From contig NZ_FYBQ01000002.1 of the NCBI RefSeq assembly GCF_900186125.1, forward strand, positions 310,001-374,000: a DNA stretch of 64,000 nt. Reading direction: 5' to 3'. This DNA is from Listeria goaensis (GTDB lineage Bacteria; Bacillota; Bacilli; Lactobacillales; Listeriaceae). The translations under genes and the position numbers were made by a program. Shown piece by piece: positions 26,260 to 34,435 of the stretch. Positions within the stretch are counted from its first letter, which is position 1. Each line of letters opens with the position of its first letter. Below the pieces are notes generated by a model. That model did no database searches, was not told the DNA's origin, and worked only from the letters and a program-made list of their open reading frames with translations.

Positions 26260-28071
26260 TTAATTAAGCTCCTTTAAAAGACCTAGTTTTTCATACCATT
26301 TAACTACAGTTCCCAGTTGAATCTGAATTCCTCCGCCTTCACCAAAAACTTCTGCAATCTCTCCTTGCTGTGGATTAGCTATATCGGAAAAACTTAAATC
26401 GTAGTCGTCCATAACCTTTCTTAGTTCTTCTTGCGTATCAAAATCCAATTTATTAAAAGCTTCATTTACATTCTCTAAATTTATATCTGCTGTAACCTCA
26501 TATTGATGATATGGCTTTACACTTTCATGATAAGGAAGACCCCTTGTATTATAATCAAGTATCTTTCCATTCTTGACTGGACTTGTAAATTTACCTATTG
26601 AATCTCCATACCTGTCAATTACCTGACCTGCCTTCAAATTAGCATCGGTCTTTATTGGATTCCCAGCACTATCACATACAAATCCATCTGCATCAGGCCA
26701 TTTTATTTTTCCAGCTTCATCTAGAAAATTAGGAGACCTTACAAGTTCACCACGTGAGGATTTATAAGCTGTTTCTCCATTCTTCAATGTCACTTTTTCA
26801 GGCTCAAACACTTTACTTGTTTCTTTTATTATACCATCCGCCTGCTTTCCTTTGCCACTCAAGTTCACGTCAAATTTCTGGAGGATGTCTTTGAGGTTTT
26901 CCGTCCCTTGTGTGATTTGGGATGGGACTTGGTTTGGGATGCCGCCCATTCCGGCTAAGGCTAGGTTTTGCCTTGGAGGCAAATTGAGGGAGCCTTTCAT
27001 GGTTGTCGCAGTTTGCCCCACTTTGTCTAAACCTTGGATGCCTTTTTGGGTGGCGATTTGTAAGGCGTCTTGGGTGACGTTTTTTAGGCTCTTGATGCGT
27101 GTGCGTATTTGGGTTTGGCCGATTTTTGTGATGTCGCCGAGTTGGGTTGGGGCGCTTTTTACTCCGTGCACGAATGTATCGCTTAGGCTCGCTAAACGGC
27201 TTCCCGAGCGCATGGTTTGTACGCCGCCAGATAGGGCTTTTACGCCGGGCAAGACGTCGAATAAGGCAAAACTACCGCGCATAGCGCGTTCGGAGGCATC
27301 GAGCTCGCGGCCACTTACCCAGTCTTTTCCAGTGATTGCGGTGCTCATTTCTAGGCTACCGTATACGGCTCCTAAGGCAAGGCCGGCGGGAGGACAGAAG
27401 ACGGCAACCCCGATAATGACCACTGTGGCGGCGATGTTCACCCAAAATTCTTGCTTCTGTTGTTCGTCTTTGATGGATGTATAGCTGAAAGCGCGAGAGT
27501 TTAGCATGGCGGCTTGGAAATCTTGGCGGCTCACGTCTTTCTCTTGATGGGTCTTTTTCCATGCGTCAAACTGTGCTTTCATTTGGTCGGCGTAAAACGT
27601 GCTTCCGCTGAATAAATCGTCGAGGCTCACTTTGCTCTTCGGGACTTCGACTTGTTTTTGTGTGGAGCTGTTGACAAATTCCATGCTTGTTCTTGTTGCG
27701 CCGATGCGGTTTTCTGTTGTGAAAGTGGTGGCATCTAGGTTGCGCATCCCTTCCACAAAATCATCTAGCTTTTCATAAAAGGGGCGGTCGATCGTATTTT
27801 TGACGATTTCGCCAATTTGGTCGGAAAAGCGGTAGAGGACATCGAAATCTTCGAAAAGCTCTTGGTACTGGGCTTTTTGGTTCGTATGTTGAAATGAAAT
27901 GGCACCGTCTGAATCATATGTACGAATATCTTTTTCTACTTCTTCTAAATTCTTAGAAGCATCTTTTAAACAGTCGATGGCGCCCTTTCCCCAAGCACCC
28001 TTTCCGATGAGGTCTCCGATGCTTTTTTTCGCTTTTTCAAAGTCATCTTCCTGATAATGTATATCTTTCAT
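26260..28071 (-). CDS. LXG-like polymorphic toxin with C-terminal TNT (NAD glycohydrolase) domain
   Basis: 603 residues from ATG 28071, 11 bases after AGGAGG; the GTG at 28083 is part of that ribosome site. Residues 1-210 are helical and LXG/WXG-like, typical of type VII-secreted effectors. A hydrophobic stretch (about 215-245) and a pre-toxin segment (ELDASERAMRGSFALFDVLPG) follow. The C-terminal 120 residues fit the TNT fold: VIDRYGDSIGKFTSP, a YHQYEV strand (His about 522) and GEGGGIQIQLG (Gln about 583), matching the positions of the catalytic His and Gln of the M. tuberculosis toxin. It would destroy NAD in rival cells. DNA for residues 1-400 is clearly richer in G+C than the tip, a sign of tip exchange. 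Confidence 0.85.
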   Translation of the reverse strand: MKDIHYQEDDFEKAKKSIGDLIGKGAWGKGAIDCLKDASKNLEEVEKDIRTYDSDGAISFQHTNQKAQYQELFEDFDVLYRFSDQIGEIVKNTIDRPFYEKLDDFVEGMRNLDATTFTTENRIGATRTSMEFVNSSTQKQVEVPKSKVSLDDLFSGSTFYADQMKAQFDAWKKTHQEKDVSRQDFQAAMLNSRAFSYTSIKDEQQKQEFWVNIAATVVIIGVAVFCPPAGLALGAVYGSLEMSTAITGKDWVSGRELDASERAMRGSFALFDVLPGVKALSGGVQTMRSGSRLASLSDTFVHGVKSAPTQLGDITKIGQTQIRTRIKSLKNVTQDALQIATQKGIQGLDKVGQTATTMKGSLNLPPRQNLALAGMGGIPNQVPSQITQGTENLKDILQKFDVNLSGKGKQADGIIKETSKVFEPEKVTLKNGETAYKSSRGELVRSPNFLDEAGKIKWPDADGFVCDSAGNPIKTDANLKAGQVIDRYGDSIGKFTSPVKNGKILDYNTRGLPYHESVKPYHQYEVTADINLENVNEAFNKLDFDTQEELRKVMDDYDLSFSDIANPQQGEIAEVFGEGGGIQIQLGTVVKWYEKLGLLKELN

Positions 28072-28154
28072 TAAAAAATTCACCTCCTGTCTTTCTAGTT
28101 TAACATAGAAAAAAATAGCATGCAGATGATTTGTGAATTTTTAATAGAAATACA

Positions 28155-28186
28155 TAAAAAAACGCCCCATCCATAAGGACGAGGCG
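28155..28186 (-). terminator. Terminator between the lysin gene and the toxin
   Basis: On the minus strand CGCCTCGTCC pairs imperfectly with GGATGGGGCG and is followed by seven T. It ends the phage late operon, so the toxin needs its own promoter. Confidence 0.75.
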
Positions 28187-28191
28187 AAGGG

Positions 28192-29211
28192 TTATTTAAG
28201 CCAATAAGTCGTTGTGTAAAATACTTTTTTCTGTTTTAAAAAATACGCTGATTTCAAGCCGTTTCTCGTAGGATAATGCTTCAATTTCGCTCCGGGTTTA
28301 TATGTCAAAACTTGACCGCCATTCAATTCTTCATTATCCCAAAAAATAGCGAAGGCTTTCACAGTTGCGTTAATCTGCCCTTTTCTGTTCGGCTTCCCTA
28401 CTTTAGTTAGAAAACTATGGTAAACGTAGCCAAGCGTCATTTTCCCGTTGACATTAACATACGTTTTATACCAGTATTTGGAATGTCGATACACTTTTAT
28501 TCTCGTTCCTGTACGCCATAATCTAATGGGTGTTTGCCCTTTAAATTGCGGCTTCAATAACAGCGGTGCAACGTCCTGCACTTTTGCACTGATTGCGTTG
28601 CTAGTACTGCCAAAAAAGAAACTGATAGGCTTGTCGCTGTTCAGGTCTGACAAGTCGACAGGTTTACCATTACCTGCGATACCTGTACTAGTATATTGCC
28701 ACAAATCACATTTGACTTTTGGTTTATATTGACTTTGTTTCGTACCGTTATTTGTCCCATATCTCGGAATCCAAGTGAAATCAGCTTTTACATTTTCCAA
28801 GCCATATGCCCCAATCATATTATGCTCATAATAAAAACCTGTACGCTTTCCTGCCGCTTTTAGGACATCAAGGAAAGCCTGTGATGCAGCCGCAAGGTTT
28901 TTCTTGCCGCACGCTTGTATGCTCTCTTTTTCAACATCTAGCGCGAAGAATTTTGCTTCTGAATCGCTACGTGCTAAAAAGTCGCGGGCTTCCACTTTCG
29001 CGTCATTGACCGATACGAACATGCCGAACGCATAGACCCCAAACGGAATTTTATATTGTTTTGCTTTTGCGACAAAATGTTTATACTGACGATCCATCAG
29101 ATTACTCCCAAACTGTACGCGGATAATAATCCCGTCTATCTCCCGCTTTAATTTAGCCCAATCAAAATCACTTGGTATTTGGTGATGGGAGACGTCTAAT
29201 ATTTTGGCCAT
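28192..29211 (-). CDS. Endolysin: GH25 muramidase with C-terminal SH3-like cell-wall binding repeats
   Basis: 339 residues. Residues 1-200 form a GH25 domain: N-terminal LDVSHHQ and the catalytic pair in FFALDVEKES (Asp and Glu), followed by FTWIPRYG and WQYTSTG. Residues about 215-339 hold two SH3-like repeats rich in Tyr, Trp and Lys. It cuts the glycan strand of the host wall at lysis, unlike the A118 peptidase lysin. It lies one base after the holin gene at the end of the late operon. Confidence 0.9.
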   Translation of the reverse strand: MAKILDVSHHQIPSDFDWAKLKREIDGIIIRVQFGSNLMDRQYKHFVAKAKQYKIPFGVYAFGMFVSVNDAKVEARDFLARSDSEAKFFALDVEKESIQACGKKNLAAASQAFLDVLKAAGKRTGFYYEHNMIGAYGLENVKADFTWIPRYGTNNGTKQSQYKPKVKCDLWQYTSTGIAGNGKPVDLSDLNSDKPISFFFGSTSNAISAKVQDVAPLLLKPQFKGQTPIRLWRTGTRIKVYRHSKYWYKTYVNVNGKMTLGYVYHSFLTKVGKPNRKGQINATVKAFAIFWDNEELNGGQVLTYKPGAKLKHYPTRNGLKSAYFLKQKKVFYTTTYWLK

Positions 29212-29212
29212 T

Positions 29213-29506
29213 TTATCTCACCTTCCTAGCTTGATTTTTTTTATCGAGCTTTTCGGTATCTAATCGTGGCTTTTCGTATTCTAAGGCTTGTGGGCTGTCA
29301 GGGCTTCCTGCCGTCGTCGGGTCAATAATAAGCCCCCAAACAGCAAACAGACCAGTAACGACTGTAACTACACGTTGCAAGAGCTCGTTATAATCCCACG
29401 TAATGCCGAATACATATAGCCCCGCTTGAATAACAAAAAAGATAGCGGCAATCATCGCCACTACCCATGTTTTATTCTTGAAACGTACTTTCCAATTGAT
29501 TTTCAT
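29213..29506 (-). CDS. Holin, phiLC3 family
   Basis: 97 residues. It starts INWKVRFKNKTWV, the usual N-terminus of phiLC3-type holins, and has two membrane helices (about 15-36 and 44-62) with a charged C-terminal tail. It would form pores that release the lysin. The stop is one base from the lysin start. Confidence 0.88.
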   Translation of the reverse strand: MKINWKVRFKNKTWVVAMIAAIFFVIQAGLYVFGITWDYNELLQRVVTVVTGLFAVWGLIIDPTTAGSPDSPQALEYEKPRLDTEKLDKKNQARKVR

Positions 29507-29528
29507 TTTTTAAACACTCCTTAACATT

Positions 29529-29906
29529 TTATAATCCGTGCAAAAACCGAGTGACAAAATAAGTTATAGCGACCGCCCCCGCAACGCTAAATCCCCAAAC
29601 AATGATGCGATAAGACATTTTATACTTATCTATTTTTAACTCGTGAATTTGTTTTTCGTGGTCTTTTATTTCTTTCAAGACCTCTCCAAGACCGTTGCGG
29701 ACGGCGTTTTCCATCATGAGCGAAAGAGTGTCCTCGTTTAACACGCGGTTATGTTTGACCTCTTCAAACTCTTCTTGCATTTTACTTATAACCGCATTGG
29801 ACTGCTGAAGGTCTTCTTTTAGCGATTCCACGCATTTTTCATTGCTTTGAATTCGCTTATTTAAAGTGAGATAATCCGCATTAGAAATTTTTACTTCTTG
29901 ATTCAT
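29529..29906 (-). CDS. XhlA-like coiled-coil membrane protein of the lysis cassette
   Basis: 125 residues from ATG 29906, with GAGG 8 bases upstream; a GTG three codons earlier lies in that site. A long coiled coil (about 5-95) ends in one membrane helix (about 103-122). Proteins of this shape next to holins are often called XhlA or hemolysin-like and assist lysis. The role is inferred from position. Confidence 0.65.
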   Translation of the reverse strand: MNQEVKISNADYLTLNKRIQSNEKCVESLKEDLQQSNAVISKMQEEFEEVKHNRVLNEDTLSLMMENAVRNGLGEVLKEIKDHEKQIHELKIDKYKMSYRIIVWGFSVAGAVAITYFVTRFLHGL

Positions 29907-29937
29907 CTTCACCACCTCTTTCCCAATTAGATAAACA

Positions 29938-31542
29938 TCAATTCGTTATCACCTTTGTGAAATATGAAATGCTGTCTAAACCGACATTGACCGTTGGCGC
30001 ACCACTTGCCACGATTTTAATTTCACCGGCCGCACTCAAGTATACATTTGATTGATTAGATGCAGAAGTGGACTGTTGTGCCGCAGGAAATACCTTATTC
30101 CAGCTTGTGTCTGGCTGTAAATAATCGGGAACTATTGCGCACACTCCTGTTCCCGAGCTTGTTCCCGCTCCAACAATTCCAGAGATATGAACGAGATAGC
30201 GGTTTCCAAACTTGGTGTAGTTTGCTGTTACTGGTATAAATGCAGTAAATCCGTTTAAAGTAGTTAAACTCACTGTTTGAACTGTTAATGCGTCGTTTAG
30301 CAAAGCTTGAAATTGCGCGTTATTAATTTGTTGCATCTCCCACCCAGTCCAACTGTCGCCCTCGCGTCGATTATAAATCACAACATTAGAATCATATGCT
30401 TGATAAGTGGCTTTCGCAAAACCACTTGAATGCATCTGCACGTCTAAATAACCATTTGCGTTTAAATTAAAAGGAACATTTTTAGAAAGATTCACATATC
30501 CATGAAACGTTGAGGTTATACTTGCATCGAGATTGTTAAAGTCGACTTGTTGCTTAATCAAAAGCTTACCTGCTGAATCAGTCAAGAGATACTCTTGAAC
30601 TTGATTTTCTTTTGTATAAATGTCAAAGTCATTTACAGTAATAAGCCCCTTCATTCCATTGCGAGATAACGAAATTAAATTTTTGGGTGTGACAGTTTTC
30701 CCTATTCTAGACGCGCCATTTACTACCGATTTACACCAAATGAAGTCTGCTGGTGCATATCCGTACACATAGCCATCACTGTAGCTTGAAATCGAATAAC
30801 GAGAATCGCCGACTGAATCGCCACCAACGACAAACGTGAGAGTATTTTCAGTAGCGAAATTTGAACTATCATAACCTATCATAAAAGTAATTTCTGTCCC
30901 CGCTGTTAACCCAGTGCCAACATAATGCCTAATTGTTCCTAATTGAACATTTAACGCTTCTTGAGCGCCTAAATTAATTGTTCCAGTCATGTTATCGCCT
31001 TGCTTGCTTACATAACCGCTTTGAGATATTTCATTTTTCAAAATATCCATAGATTGCTGTAATTCGTCTTGTCTTGCGTCATTTAAGTCAAGTTCATCTT
31101 GCATACCAGTGATAGCATTTTGTAAATTTTGAAAATCACTAATCCAGCTTTCTGCTGCTATTGCTCCTTGGGATGGATCCGCTTTTACTGTATAACTAAA
31201 ACGCAACATACTTGATAGCTCTTCCCCATTTTCTCCAGTTCTAGTAATAATAAATCTTGCAGTATCGTATAATCCCGGTAATTGTGTAGCTTGAGCGGGG
31301 AATGTGTAACTAAATTCACCATTTGCTAAATTAATTGGTTTAATAGTAGAATCTGATACATAGTTATTAGTATTTGCTATCAGTGTGAAAAATGTAATTG
31401 TTGCTTCTTCAAGTGATTCTTCTATCCCTTGCGTTTTAACAATAAGTTCGAGTGAATTATCATCCCCTTGCACAAGCTCGATAGGCACATGATTCCACGT
31501 TCTATTATTAATGTCGATTGTCACTTCAATTTTACGTAATGC
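29938..31542 (-). CDS. BppU-type baseplate upper protein / tail fibre
   Basis: 534 residues from ATG 31542 with GGAGG upstream. The N-terminal 140 residues fit the BppU N-terminal domain (TIDINNRTWNHVPIELVQGD, then a beta-sandwich). A short coiled coil (about 150-185) leads to a beta-rich C-terminus like fibre shafts and receptor-binding tips. It likely links the baseplate to host recognition. It overlaps the tail-spike gene by 11 bases. Confidence 0.8.
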   Translation of the reverse strand, partial: ALRKIEVTIDINNRTWNHVPIELVQGDDNSLELIVKTQGIEESLEEATITFFTLIANTNNYVSDSTIKPINLANGEFSYTFPAQATQLPGLYDTARFIITRTGENGEELSSMLRFSYTVKADPSQGAIAAESWISDFQNLQNAITGMQDELDLNDARQDELQQSMDILKNEISQSGYVSKQGDNMTGTINLGAQEALNVQLGTIRHYVGTGLTAGTEITFMIGYDSSNFATENTLTFVVGGDSVGDSRYSISSYSDGYVYGYAPADFIWCKSVVNGASRIGKTVTPKNLISLSRNGMKGLITVNDFDIYTKENQVQEYLLTDSAGKLLIKQQVDFNNLDASITSTFHGYVNLSKNVPFNLNANGYLDVQMHSSGFAKATYQAYDSNVVIYNRREGDSWTGWEMQQINNAQFQALLNDALTVQTVSLTTLNGFTAFIPVTANYTKFGNRYLVHISGIVGAGTSSGTGVCAIVPDYLQPDTSWNKVFPAAQQSTSASNQSNVYLSAAGEIKIVASGAPTVNVGLDSISYFTKVITN

Positions 31543-33580
31543 CATTCGTATTGCCTCCCTCCTCAAGTTTTGAAACTCTTTCGGACAAATTTAAAACGAG
31601 TTTTTTAAGCTCGCCAACTTCTTCTTTCAACGCTTGATTTTCACTTTCTTTTTCTTTCGCATATTGATACAGCCACGCTACAGATTTATATAGATCAACT
31701 GATTTGTTATCCTCGCTCGTTAATTCAGTTGATGCTTGTTCCGCAATAAAACCTATTCGCTTTTCTTCCGCTTCATCTGCTTCAATCGTATACGTATAAA
31801 CGTGTGTTTCTTTTATAACCTCTGTCGCTGACTTCCCAAATGTTTTCGATTTAAAAGTTCGAATGTTCGTTTTATATTTTTCAGAAGAAGCAGACTCAAA
31901 CGTTAACGCTCGATGCGGCACATAACGAATTGAACCCCCTCCGCTTGTCCATGTCGTACGGTCAATAGACATTACTTTCCCATCAGCATCTGCTCCGATG
32001 CTACACCAGCCAGAACTTTGAATTAACGGGGTTTCAATGCCTGCAAACGGTGATAACCTAACAACTCTATCAGGATCAACAACCCCTGTAGATTCATTTA
32101 CAGCCTCAATTACAAACCCTAAATCGCCACTGGTATTTAATCGCATTTGCATGGCTGGATAAGGCTGGTCATCTTTCTTAGCTGACAGGCTAAATGCGTT
32201 ACCTGAGCCAATGCTTAATTCCTGCCGATATTGCGGAAATGGCAACGGTGGCATAAAACTTGAATAAATCACATCAAAATAACCTTCTGCTCCTTCTATA
32301 CGTACTCCTTTGAAAGTATCTGCAACAATTGCTTTGGCATTAATGCCCACTGCAGTTATTGCACTTTCGTAAGTTTTCCCACCATCTGTCGAAACACCCA
32401 TTCCAGAAGAATTTAAAACGACAAGGTTGTTAGCGTTATTTTTTTCAATTGCTACGATTCCTTGCTCAGTAAATTTAAGCTCGCTTCTAGCATTATTTAA
32501 AGCCTCCGAAGCAGAAACTATAAAATCTGTTAGCCATGAAGGAGGAATTTTACCCGTCCCATTGATAATGTCATCAATTGCATTTCCGTTTGAAATGTCT
32601 GTGGCTTCATTCTTATCAGCCATGTTCAGACTGCCACAAGTCACATCAATGCTAATTCTAGTGTTGTCGATGTCATAGCTAGACTTAACACTTATGATTC
32701 TTACTTTTTGCTGAAAATTCATTAGCTCATTTATAACAGTAATGTAATCGCCACATTTTGGCATTGCATATGGATATCCTGCCTCTTGTAGGTCCTCAAC
32801 CGTTAAATTTAGACTAACAGAAAGCGAATTATCCACCTGTTCTTTTATTTTTGCTTCTAAGTTTTCTTTGATCGTAAAATTTTCGTTGGAGTAGGGCTTT
32901 CCTGCTAGAATGCCGTACTGTGCTGCAAGTGGCGAAGTATATTCGACCGTCAAACGTCCCTTTGTTTGGTCGTTTTCATCAAAGTAATCTCCATATCCTT
33001 TCATGTAAGTAATGAAATTTGAAAAGTCGGCTTCTACTCCGAAATCTTGTAAATTAAAACCCTTTCTTACAATTGTCGAAAGATCAGAACCGATTTTATC
33101 GTAAATATGAACAACCTTATCAGTAACTTCATATTCAACATCACCCGCGTTAATGATGTCCGCAAACAAACTCATTTTTGTGTCCATGCCCCAGTTTTCT
33201 TTGTCCAATGCCTCAACGTCTACGTAAAGTAAATAAGAATAACCTGTGTCAGCAAAAAGCTGTTCTAAATACCACTTGTACGGGTGTGATCCAGTTGTTG
33301 AAGTATCAATAACTGACTTATTGAACACATCGAAAAACTCATGTATTGCTTCAAATTCTAATATGACAGTCTCGCCGTCATCTTCACGGTACGTCATAGT
33401 AATTACATATTTTTCGTTTTGAAAAACTAGTGACCAACGCTTATCAATTTTATCAATAACACTAGAATCTAATTCAACTGTCCCAGAAATGGATTTTTCT
33501 CCGTTAACGCTGTGCGTGAAGTTAATCTCCGCTTGTGCTAAATATTCTTTCTTTCCTAGAGGGTCATAAAATGAATACAA
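31532..33580 (-). CDS. Tail spike/tail endopeptidase with C-terminal S74 chaperone domain
   Basis: 682 residues from a TTG start with AGGTGG upstream. The first 330 residues match the prophage endopeptidase tail (gp18/Tal) family that forms the tail tip. The last 120 residues are an intramolecular chaperone: SSEKYKTNIR holds the Ser-Lys dyad used for self-cleavage, and a coiled coil follows (EKESENQALKEEVGELKK). The chaperone would trimerise the spike and then cut itself off. No extra peptidoglycan-cutting motif is obvious. Confidence 0.85.
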   Translation of the reverse strand: MYSFYDPLGKKEYLAQAEINFTHSVNGEKSISGTVELDSSVIDKIDKRWSLVFQNEKYVITMTYREDDGETVILEFEAIHEFFDVFNKSVIDTSTTGSHPYKWYLEQLFADTGYSYLLYVDVEALDKENWGMDTKMSLFADIINAGDVEYEVTDKVVHIYDKIGSDLSTIVRKGFNLQDFGVEADFSNFITYMKGYGDYFDENDQTKGRLTVEYTSPLAAQYGILAGKPYSNENFTIKENLEAKIKEQVDNSLSVSLNLTVEDLQEAGYPYAMPKCGDYITVINELMNFQQKVRIISVKSSYDIDNTRISIDVTCGSLNMADKNEATDISNGNAIDDIINGTGKIPPSWLTDFIVSASEALNNARSELKFTEQGIVAIEKNNANNLVVLNSSGMGVSTDGGKTYESAITAVGINAKAIVADTFKGVRIEGAEGYFDVIYSSFMPPLPFPQYRQELSIGSGNAFSLSAKKDDQPYPAMQMRLNTSGDLGFVIEAVNESTGVVDPDRVVRLSPFAGIETPLIQSSGWCSIGADADGKVMSIDRTTWTSGGGSIRYVPHRALTFESASSEKYKTNIRTFKSKTFGKSATEVIKETHVYTYTIEADEAEEKRIGFIAEQASTELTSEDNKSVDLYKSVAWLYQYAKEKESENQALKEEVGELKKLVLNLSERVSKLEEGGNTNGIT

Positions 33581-33595
33581 TGATATCCACCACCT

Positions 33596-34435
33596 TTACG
33601 CATATAATTCTTTGAAATTAACAACTTCTAGCTTGAAATCATCAAGTTTATTTGTTGTTACTGTATTGAAATAATTAAATGACGGAACTAAAACAAAATA
33701 TTCATAGTTTGTTTTATCGTTGATATTTATAGCATTCTGCAAATTTGAAACACCGTTAAATTCAAAAACATCACCTTGTTTATAAGCGCCAGTAAATATT
33801 AACGTTCGATCATTTACAGTGAAATTTGCATTTGTTCCATCGCTCAAAGCAGTTGCTTTCAGTGTAAAAGGTGATTCTAGCTGATTACATGCAACCGTGC
33901 CCATATATTGAAACTTTTCATGTTGAACAAGCGCTGTTTTCTCGTCTGATTCTCCAAATGGCAAATCACTAGTTGTAAACGAAAGTTCTATTCTATAGAC
34001 AAGCTTCTTTTCTGTAGCATTTTTTAACTCTGGTTTAATTACTGAATCTAGATACACTTTATAGTGATACGGATAAGAATATTTCATTCTTTCTGATTCT
34101 CGATTTGTTAAAATTGTTAAATCTCGAAAAGAATATAGACCAAAGCCCTCAAAATCATATTCTGTTATTTGAAAAGGCTTTACGCTTGAAAGTAAAGCGT
34201 AAAGCCTATCACGTTTTTCTTGCATTTCTCTTTTTGAATTTGCTTCTATTTCTGCACTAACTTTAATTTTTTTGGAAACTCTTTTTACATTTGTTGTTAC
34301 AAATCCGCTTCTTGCCCGAATATCTTTTTGTGATACTGCTAATTCGGGTGATGAAACTTCAATATTAAAAACTTTTATTTGAAGATCTGATAAAAAAACC
34401 GTTTCTTTTTTGTTTTTAATTAATAAATCCATCAA
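33596..34435 (-). CDS. Distal tail protein (Dit)
   Basis: 279 residues. The size, beta-rich sequence and position between the tape measure and the tail-tip gene fit the Dit family that forms the hexameric hub at the end of the tail tube. The conserved-style segment FSSVKPFQITEYDFEGFGLY-like region lies near residue 85. It overlaps the tape-measure stop by 4 bases. Confidence 0.85.
   Translation of the reverse strand: MMDLLIKNKKETVFLSDLQIKVFNIEVSSPELAVSQKDIRARSGFVTTNVKRVSKKIKVSAEIEANSKREMQEKRDRLYALLSSVKPFQITEYDFEGFGLYSFRDLTILTNRESERMKYSYPYHYKVYLDSVIKPELKNATEKKLVYRIELSFTTSDLPFGESDEKTALVQHEKFQYMGTVACNQLESPFTLKATALSDGTNANFTVNDRTLIFTGAYKQGDVFEFNGVSNLQNAININDKTNYEYFVLVPSFNYFNTVTTNKLDDFKLEVVNFKELYA

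Noticed and set aside
28072..28083. GTG start four codons upstream in the toxin gene
   Set aside because: The GTG is part of the AGGAGGTG ribosome site itself; the ATG at 28071 has proper spacing. The same trap applies at 58116 and 59905.
25847..28191. Anti-CRISPR genes next to the left end
   Set aside because: I recall AcrIIA genes near this position in some Listeria prophages, but the space holds only the toxin and immunity genes; nothing resembling AcrIIA1-4 was recognised.
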